A stretch of DNA of 37,338 nucleotides from Roseihalotalea indica (lineage in GTDB: Bacteria; Bacteroidota; Bacteroidia; Cytophagales; Cyclobacteriaceae): assembly GCF_022458895.1 (NCBI RefSeq), contig NZ_JAINFL010000023.1, positions 1-37,338 of the forward strand, read 5' to 3'. Every line of letters begins with the position of its first letter. Within the stretch, counting starts at the first letter, position 1. The position numbers and the translations under genes are program-made. The notes below the pieces were generated by a model, which did not search any database, had not been told where the DNA came from, and saw nothing but the letters and a program-made list of their open reading frames with translations. This document shows positions 32,882 to 37,338 of the stretch, piece by piece.

Positions 32882-33445
32882 CTAATCAAAGATTTTTTCC
32901 TGTTCGGTGGCATTTCCAGCCAGGTCGCGGGCTCGGATGACCAACCGGCTATTACCAGGTTTTTCAGCCCCTTTTTTCACGGTATATACCCAGTCGCTGG
33001 CATCGTTTTCCGGAAAAGCCAGGCCTTCCTCCAGCAAATTGCCTTCTTCATTATACACCGCTACGTGCACTTCCGAAACCATAAGGTCATCGGTAACTAC
33101 GGCCCGAAGTCGGCTTCCTTTCTTACCTGTATACTGGCTTAGATCAATGCCCCCAATGGCTGGTGCGTTGAGGTAGTCTCCCAAGGCTACGTTATAGGCG
33201 CTTTGTCCTTCTTTCGTTCGGCTTTGGTAGAGTGCCTTCATCTGCGGGTCCTGGATTGCTTTTTTTGCATACTGAGCTGCCTGCCGAAAACGCTGGGCAT
33301 GCTGCTTTTGCGCCTCGGTGCGTTCCTGAGTGATAGTAGGCTTTACGGATACGATGGTTTTGCCACCGCGCTGGCGAAAGACGAGGTTATCTCCCAGCTT
33401 GCCGCTCAACCCTTGCGTAACAATATTTTTCTTGACGTAGGCCAT
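32882..33445 (-). CDS. Hypothetical protein with N-terminal G-K-L-G-D-N-L-V-F repeat-like motif and C-terminal Ig-like part
   Basis: A 187-residue protein without signal peptide or TM segment. The N-terminal part, M-A-Y-V-K-K-N-I-V-T-Q-G-L-S-G-K-L-G, then D-N-L-V-F-R-Q-R-G-G-K-T-I-V, is reminiscent of Bacteroidota proteins of the DUF6266 sort. A basic helical segment follows (R-F-R-Q-A-A-Q-Y-A-K-K-A-I). The second half reads like one beta-sandwich domain (L-R-A-V-V-T-D-D-L-M-V-S-E-V-H-V-A-V-Y) ending R-L-V-I-R-A-R-D-L-A-G-N-A-T, a common end of Ig/Fn-like folds. Function unknown. It is convergent with the GAF gene, with a terminator between them. Confidence 0.7.
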   Translation of the reverse strand: MAYVKKNIVTQGLSGKLGDNLVFRQRGGKTIVSVKPTITQERTEAQKQHAQRFRQAAQYAKKAIQDPQMKALYQSRTKEGQSAYNVALGDYLNAPAIGGIDLSQYTGKKGSRLRAVVTDDLMVSEVHVAVYNEEGNLLEEGLAFPENDASDWVYTVKKGAEKPGNSRLVIRARDLAGNATEQEKIFD

Positions 33446-33535
33446 AATGAGGTTTTTGATTTCTTACAGCCAACCTTTTACGAAAAGTGCGCCAGCTTTA
33501 CCTCCTTCCATATCCGAAGATGTAATAAAAAAATA

Positions 33536-33712
33536 CTAATAAGCTTTTGGCGCAGAAGGAGCAACCCGCTTCTTCTGCAAACGCAGTGCAACAAGCAGCC
33601 GAGGCTGGTCATGATTATTTTTCAAACCATTGAGAAGCAACATGCCTAGAATTGGTACATCAGTCAGAAAAAACAACGGATTATATACCATAAGTAACGA
33701 AAACACTAACAT
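33536..33712 (-). CDS. Possible small membrane protein
   Basis: A 58-codon frame starting at ATG 33710-33712 (an in-frame GTG lies two codons upstream) with GTGGGA just before it. It encodes a hydrophobic head (M-L-V-F-S-L-L-M-V-Y-N-P-L-F-F-L), a second short hydrophobic stretch (I-L-G-M-L-L-L-N-G-L) and a basic tail (R-L-Q-K-K-R). It could be a small membrane protein or the remnant of one whose second helix is cut short. Support is only compositional. Confidence 0.3.
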   Translation of the reverse strand: MLVFSLLMVYNPLFFLTDVPILGMLLLNGLKNNHDQPRLLVALRLQKKRVAPSAPKAY

Positions 33713-33758
33713 TCCCACTTTTTAGAAAAACATGCATTACCTATTTCCAATAAATAAT

Positions 33759-33850
33759 CCCATCCCAAGACCTCATTCCCCCCAAGAGTACCCACCAACC
33801 CCCAGCATCCCGCCTCCCCCTGTACATCCCCGCTCCCTGCCCCCCGCTCT
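33759..33850. other. C-rich tract; G-quadruplex-capable on the minus strand
   Basis: Ten runs of three to six C occur in 92 bp, with almost no G on the plus strand. On the minus strand, the runs at 33845-33840, 33837-33835, 33831-33828 and 33820-33816 are separated by loops of 2, 3 and 7 nt. This satisfies the canonical G3+N1-7 quadruplex rule. It lies about 85 bp upstream of the dehydrogenase gene at 33935. Confidence 0.75.
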
Positions 33851-33934
33851 AACTCAATTTTCACGCTTATACGCCTAAATCATGAATCTTTTCGTAGATT
33901 CGCTTAGTTTACCAACCTAATCGGACCATTACCC

Positions 33935-35365
33935 ATGCGAAATTATTACAGTATACTGACCGTCGGCATCGTTTTGTTCTTCGGTGCTCACCTTTCTCAG
34001 GCCCAAAGCGGAAGCGAACTCTATAAAACCTATTGTGCCTCCTGCCACGGTGAAGACCTGACCGGCGGCAACGGACCCAGCTTTCTGGACGGGCAGTGGC
34101 AGCACGGCTCCGGCAAAGGGCAAATCACCCGGAATATTCGCTTTGGCATTGCCCAGGTAGGGATGCCCGCCTTTGATCAGGTTCTGAAAGAAGAGCAGGT
34201 TGGCAGCATTGTAGATTACATTCTGGAAGCCGAACAAAACGCGATGGCCAGCAACGACAGCATTCCCGATCAACTTCAAACGCTGGATTATAACGTAGAT
34301 GTAGAAGTATTTGCCGACGGACTCTCTATTCCCTGGGCCATTGCCTTCCTTGATGAAAACCGCATGCTGGTGACCGAGCGGCCCGGTAATCTGCGAATGA
34401 TTGAAAATGGTGAAGTGCAGGAACCCGTGCAAGGCACACCCCAGGTGCTGAGCGAAGGGCAGGGAGGACTGCTGGACGTAGCCGTAGACCCCGGATACGC
34501 CCAAAATGGTTGGGTATACCTCTCGTTCAGCCACGAGCTGGAAGGTGATACCGCCGAAACATCCGGGGCTATGACCAAGATTGTGCGCGGAAAAATTGAG
34601 GATAACCAGTGGACTAACGAAGAAGTAGTATTTGAAGCACCCCATGACTTATACCTGACCACCCGCCACCACTACGGCGACCGTATTGTGTTTGACCCCG
34701 AGGGACACCTTTACTTCAGCATTGGCGAACGCGGACGGCAGGAACAGGCCCAGGATATTACCCGGCCCAACGGCAAAGTGCACCGCGTGAACCGCGACGG
34801 CAGCATTCCCGAAGACAACCCCTTTGTGAATGAGCCCAACGCCATACCCTCTATCTATACCTACGGCAACCGCAACCCGCAGGGGCTGGCCGTGCACCCC
34901 CAAACCGGGCAGGTATGGGAAACCGAGCATGGCCCCATGGGTGGCGACGAGGTAAACATCGTGAAAGCTGGAGCCAACTACGGCTGGCCGGTCATTACCT
35001 ACGGACGCAACTACAACGGCACCTCCATTACCGACATTACCCAGAAAGAAGGCATGGAGCAGCCCATTAAGTACTGGAAACCCTCCATTGCGGTATGCGG
35101 CATTGAGTTTTACCAGGGCAATGAGTTCGCCAAGTGGGAAAATAAGTTGCTGGTAGGAGCTCTGGCCTATGAGGAAGTGCGCCTGCTCTCGGTGGTAGAC
35201 AACCGCGTGATGCACGACGAAGTGATTATGAAAAACATAGGCCGCGTACGCGATGTAGCTCCCGGCCCCGACGGTGCCATCTACGTAGTGATGAACGAAC
35301 CCGACATCATCTTAAAACTAACCGCCAGCGAAGAACAAGCCACCGTAAACGCCGGTGAGGAATAG
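33935..35365 (+). CDS. PQQ-dependent sugar dehydrogenase with N-terminal cytochrome c domain
   Basis: A 476-residue exported protein (signal ending H-L-S-Q-A-Q). A short cytochrome c domain comes first, with C34-A-S-C37-H38 and a likely axial M77 in V-G-M-P-A-F. A soluble aldose dehydrogenase (YliI/GdhB-like) propeller follows at about 100-465, with S-I-P-W-A-I-A-F-L, V-T-E-R-P-G-N-L-R, and Y-G-N-R-N-P-Q-G-L-A-V-H-P. The core motif T-E-H-G-P-M-G-G-D-E-V-N-I follows, then G-A-N-Y-G-W-P. These residues build the PQQ/calcium site in the family. It should oxidise an aldose in the periplasm and pass electrons to its own haem. Codons are visibly richer in third-position C/G than those of its neighbours. 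It ends at a terminator-like hairpin, after which the AT-rich cassette zone begins. Confidence 0.93.
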   Translation: MRNYYSILTVGIVLFFGAHLSQAQSGSELYKTYCASCHGEDLTGGNGPSFLDGQWQHGSGKGQITRNIRFGIAQVGMPAFDQVLKEEQVGSIVDYILEAEQNAMASNDSIPDQLQTLDYNVDVEVFADGLSIPWAIAFLDENRMLVTERPGNLRMIENGEVQEPVQGTPQVLSEGQGGLLDVAVDPGYAQNGWVYLSFSHELEGDTAETSGAMTKIVRGKIEDNQWTNEEVVFEAPHDLYLTTRHHYGDRIVFDPEGHLYFSIGERGRQEQAQDITRPNGKVHRVNRDGSIPEDNPFVNEPNAIPSIYTYGNRNPQGLAVHPQTGQVWETEHGPMGGDEVNIVKAGANYGWPVITYGRNYNGTSITDITQKEGMEQPIKYWKPSIAVCGIEFYQGNEFAKWENKLLVGALAYEEVRLLSVVDNRVMHDEVIMKNIGRVRDVAPGPDGAIYVVMNEPDIILKLTASEEQATVNAGEE

Positions 35366-35379
35366 AGGTACTCATTGAC

Positions 35380-35411
35380 TAGCCGCCATATCAGTTGCAG
35401 AGTGGCGGCTA
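35380..35411 (+). terminator. Hairpin terminator after the dehydrogenase gene
   Basis: TAGCCGCCA (35380-35388) pairs perfectly with TGGCGGCTA (35403-35411), loop 14 nt, followed by CTCTTAATTTTGC. The T-run is weak, so efficiency is uncertain. Confidence 0.6.
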
Positions 35412-35439
35412 CTCTTAATTTTGCTTTCTAATTTGCCTT

Positions 35440-35570
35440 AACTGCCCTAACTACGGCAAGTGGGGATTTTGAGACCGATTTCATGTCAGCCTACCGTAAG
35501 TTTATTTAATTTTAATATTATCATTTTTAAGCAGTCAACCCGCATTTGCTATAGCCGATGTTGGCGTGTC
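35440..35570. repeat. attC-like imperfect palindrome, copy 1
   Basis: The left arm (35440-35468: AACTG, CCCTAAC, CGGCAAGTGGGG) and right arm (35537-35565: AACCCGCATTTGC, then CTATAGCCGATGTTGGC) are imperfectly complementary. GCCCTAACTACGGC pairs with GCCGATGTTGGC, and GCAAGTGGGG with CCCGCATTTGC. Extra bases occur on one side only, as in integron attC sites. It ends 7 nt from the stop codon of the following minus-strand gene. The right arm matches copy 2 (36178-36310) in AACCCGCATTT, TATAGC, GATGTT and GC. Confidence 0.65.
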
Positions 35571-35576
35571 GTTTTT

Positions 35577-36161
35577 TTATGTCAGACCATATAATAAGAT
35601 TGATAAGAAGATAGTCAGAAGTTGTAGTTTGTGACTTCCCCAAGCAAGTTCTCCTAATAACTTAGCCTGTATTCTTAAGTCATTAAACTTTAATTTAAGC
35701 ACATCTTTGTTTTTCAAATGTTCTGTTTCAATCCACCGGATTTTGATAGTTAATGTCTTTATGTAGTTTCCGATTTTCGAGGATTTTGTCAAATCAATAA
35801 AACCTTCAGGTAAAAACCATTTTGAATTCTTCATTGCCCTTTTTCTAGTCCAAATTAAATGTCTTGTAATTCTAATATCATAAAGCCTTGAAGTCACTGA
35901 TATTAAACCGAGGATAACGGTTGTAACAGAGAAGGTAAGTGACGAGACATAAAAAGTTATAGTCCAGTCGATAGGTTGGTTATAACCAATTCTAATTTCT
36001 CCATAGTTCTCTCGGATCTTGAAGAGATATGTTAGAAGAGCTAATCCTAATGTGGTAAATAGGTTGATGGAATATCCAAGTTGACTTAGTGCTTGGTTCG
36101 CCCAAAATCTGTGTCTCTCAGAATACTCTTTTATATGTTCTTGTTGTTCTTGGTCTGTCAT
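35577..36161 (-). CDS. Three-TM membrane protein of unknown function, cassette-like gene 1
   Basis: A 194-residue AT-rich gene starting at ATG 36159-36161 (an in-frame GTG six codons upstream is less likely). The N-terminus is polar and helical (M-T-D-Q-E-Q-Q-E-H-I-K-E-Y-S-E-R-H-R-F-W-A-N-Q-A). TM1 is near 27-45 (S-I-N-L-F-T-T-L-G-L-A-L-L-T-Y-L-F), TM2 near 68-90 (F-S-V-T-T-V-I-L-G-L-I-S-V-T), and TM3 near the end (L-Q-L-L-T-I-F-L-S-I-L-L-Y-G-L). A basic cytosolic loop between TM2 and TM3 contains I-R-I-T-R-H-L-I-W-T-R-K-R. I do not recognise the family. The gene is framed by palindromic repeats on both sides, its stop nearly touching copy 1 and its start 16 nt from copy 2. This suggests it moves as one unit. 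Confidence 0.75.
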   Translation of the reverse strand: MTDQEQQEHIKEYSERHRFWANQALSQLGYSINLFTTLGLALLTYLFKIRENYGEIRIGYNQPIDWTITFYVSSLTFSVTTVILGLISVTSRLYDIRITRHLIWTRKRAMKNSKWFLPEGFIDLTKSSKIGNYIKTLTIKIRWIETEHLKNKDVLKLKFNDLRIQAKLLGELAWGSHKLQLLTIFLSILLYGLT

Positions 36162-36177
36162 GTTGTTTTTAATGCAC

Positions 36178-36310
36178 ACAACTGTTTGGCTATGGCAAGT
36201 GCGGGGTTTTTAAGGCACTTTGCTTTCTGATTAACGGTTAGTTCATTTTATGCAAATATCTTTATTTAGCACTTTAACCCGCATTTAATATAGCTGATGT
36301 TAGCAGTTGT
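36178..36310. repeat. attC-like imperfect palindrome, copy 2
   Basis: Outer arms ACAACTG (36178-36184) and CAGTTGT (36304-36310) are perfect complements. Inner arms CTATGGCAAGTGCGGGGTT (36190-36208) and AACCCGCATTTAATATAG (36276-36293) pair with few mismatches. The right side has extra bases (CTGATGTTAG) without partners. The approximately 67-bp centre differs fully from that of copy 1. It is squeezed between the start of cassette gene 1 and the stop of cassette gene 2. Confidence 0.7.
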
Positions 36311-36323
36311 ACTTTCTTTGATT

Positions 36324-37181
36324 CTATATAATAATCATTAACACAATTGTTATAATAGCCAAGAATGCAGCTATAATAATACCCCATTTCTGCCATTTAA
36401 ATGCTTTTTTATCTAAATCGCTATTACTGGTTTCAATACTATTTTTCTTACCGACATTGATAGATCCTTTCTTATTAGAAATATTCTTAGCCTCAATTTT
36501 ATCTCCCATTATGATCTCATTTTTTATGTTTACCGAACTAGCTGGAATTTTTCGCCTGTCAGAGTTATCAAGAAGCACTTTAGTAGGGATAGAATATTGA
36601 ACGTTCTTGTCGTTATTTTTTAAGCCTTCAATTGCTTGTTCTAAGCTATTAACTTCTATGATTTTAGATTCAAACTTTTCAAATTCATTTTTATCAGAGT
36701 CTTTGAAAAAATCAAATAGCACCTTTAATATCTTATCCAAGTCATCAAAAACAAGTTGTAAGCTAAGAAAATTGGAATTAGTCTCGTTTCTAAACCTTAA
36801 GTATTTGTCTTTAAAATGTACAACTTTAAGAACATCTTCTGCCTCAAAATTTCTTTTAAAATCGGAGATAGCCTGAATGTTATTATTCCAAATGCTCGAA
36901 AAGGTTTGATCACCAGACCAGATTCTCAGTTCTTTTAGTTTATTTATAACAGGCAAGTAAACGTTTGAATGTATTACCGAAAAGTCTTTATTAATCTCTT
37001 CCTGTAGCTTGTCGTATTTTTGCTTATCAATATAATTTTCTCTGGGTTTTAATTTCTTCTGCTCAAATTTTATTTTTTCGTGTTTGTTGCAGATCGGAAT
37101 ATATTTTTGAATGTATTCCTTTTTGTTATTGTCCAAAAAATCTATGAACTCAAATAGTGCTTGTATTCTTTGTGGAATCAT
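36324..37181 (-). CDS. Tail-anchored coiled-coil protein, cassette-like gene 2
   Basis: A 285-residue AT-rich gene. Residues of about 1-190 are charged and helical (F-I-D-F-L-D-N-N-K-K-E-Y-I-Q-K-Y and K-V-L-F-D-F-F-K-D-S-D-K-N-E-F), suggesting a coiled-coil or helical-bundle domain. Residues of about 220-255 switch to a strand-turn pattern (N-I-K-N-E-I-I-M-G-D-K-I-E-A-K-N-I-S-N, then K-G-S-I-N-V-G-K-K-N-S). This pattern recurs in linkers of prokaryotic conflict and effector-associated proteins. The last 20 residues form a single hydrophobic segment (W-G-I-I-I-A-A-F-L-A-I-I-T-I-V-L-M-I-I-I), so it is a C-terminal tail-anchored membrane protein. No enzyme motif is visible. Its stop codon is 14 nt from palindrome copy 2. 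Confidence 0.75.
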   Translation of the reverse strand: MIPQRIQALFEFIDFLDNNKKEYIQKYIPICNKHEKIKFEQKKLKPRENYIDKQKYDKLQEEINKDFSVIHSNVYLPVINKLKELRIWSGDQTFSSIWNNNIQAISDFKRNFEAEDVLKVVHFKDKYLRFRNETNSNFLSLQLVFDDLDKILKVLFDFFKDSDKNEFEKFESKIIEVNSLEQAIEGLKNNDKNVQYSIPTKVLLDNSDRRKIPASSVNIKNEIIMGDKIEAKNISNKKGSINVGKKNSIETSNSDLDKKAFKWQKWGIIIAAFLAIITIVLMIII

Positions 37182-37338
37182 AGCTTTGATTTTTTTGCAT
37201 TCTGACTAACGTCAAATTCGTTTTTGCTTATCAGGTACTTGCAAATCCGACGTCTTCTGGTTTGAGATCCAATTTAGCGATGTTTTTCCTAATCCTCTGA
37301 ACCAGCTTAAGCTTTCTCTTTTGATCTAGAAACAGATA

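Noticed and set aside
33929..35215. Long open frames on the minus strand opposite the PQQ dehydrogenase
   Set aside because: They arise from the C/G-ending codon use of the dehydrogenase; translated text shows no domain and no start signal.
37195..37300. Possible third attC-like palindrome upstream of the last gene (CTAACGTC..., TTTAGCGATGTT)
   Set aside because: Only fragments resemble the repeat; the AACCCGCATTT arm and complementary left arm are absent within the window, which ends too soon to decide.
1..37338. tRNA, rRNA, insertion sequence or prophage genes
   Set aside because: Reading both strands I found no cloverleaf with a T-loop signature, no rRNA sequence, and no transposase, integrase or phage structural protein.

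Overview
The window looks like a chromosomal segment of a Bacteroidota bacterium, most likely an aerobic, polymer-degrading member of the Cytophagales or a relative. The signs are a giant FG-GAP protein with a type IX secretion sorting tail, a lipoprotein with an acidic S-K-D-D-E-E export signal after its cysteine, a long MacB/FtsX-type permease encoded without its ATPase, two cytochrome c/PQQ-dehydrogenase-type fusions, and promoter-like boxes of the Bacteroidota form TTTG...TAnnTTTG. No rRNA, tRNA, CRISPR array, transposase or integrase is visible.

Layout. (1) 1-5463, minus strand: a probable five-gene catabolic operon. In transcription order it encodes a propeller/cytochrome c lipoprotein, a SelA-like PLP enzyme, a dinuclear-metal amidohydrolase, a RidA-type enamine deaminase and a second SelA-like enzyme cut by the window edge. 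All five carry export signals, and the three PLP/RidA proteins have twin-arginine-type leaders. A good Bacteroidota promoter lies at 5720-5751. (2) 6205-10557: an SDR dehydrogenase, a small Rho-N-like protein, a DUF4269/GNAT pair, a secreted DUF3299-like protein and an M28 peptidase. (3) 10857-18774: a 1115-residue FG-GAP/T9SS protein closed by a strong terminator, an FtsX permease and a secreted alpha/alpha-toroid protein. (4) 18987-26540: housekeeping and envelope genes (aroE with a GTG start, uvrB, a small outer-membrane barrel, a lipocalin-like lipoprotein, PAP2 phosphatase, M42 aminopeptidase, aminotransferase). (5) 26743-30830, minus strand: a lipoprotein, a DUF2064 glycosyltransferase-like protein with a TTG start, and a GH88 - rhodanese - rhodanese operon. 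(6) 31367-35365: a membrane GAF sensor, a hypothetical protein, a C-rich tract able to form G-quadruplexes on the minus strand, and a second PQQ-dehydrogenase/cytochrome c fusion. (7) 35412-37338: an AT-rich accessory zone with two unrelated minus-strand membrane-protein genes. Each gene is followed at its 3' end by an approximately 130-bp imperfect palindrome of one shared family. This resembles a gene-cassette array with attC-like sites and is the most unusual part of the window.

How the genes fit together: region 1 reads as a periplasmic pathway in which an amidohydrolase releases an amine-bearing substrate, a PLP enzyme eliminates or deaminates it, RidA hydrolyses the reactive enamine/imine, and the cytochrome-linked propeller protein oxidises a sugar or sugar-like partner. 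The substrate is unknown. Secreted M28, GH88, alpha/alpha-toroid and T9SS proteins fit a scavenger of extracellular polymers. Functional statements rest on motif reading alone; no similarity search was possible.
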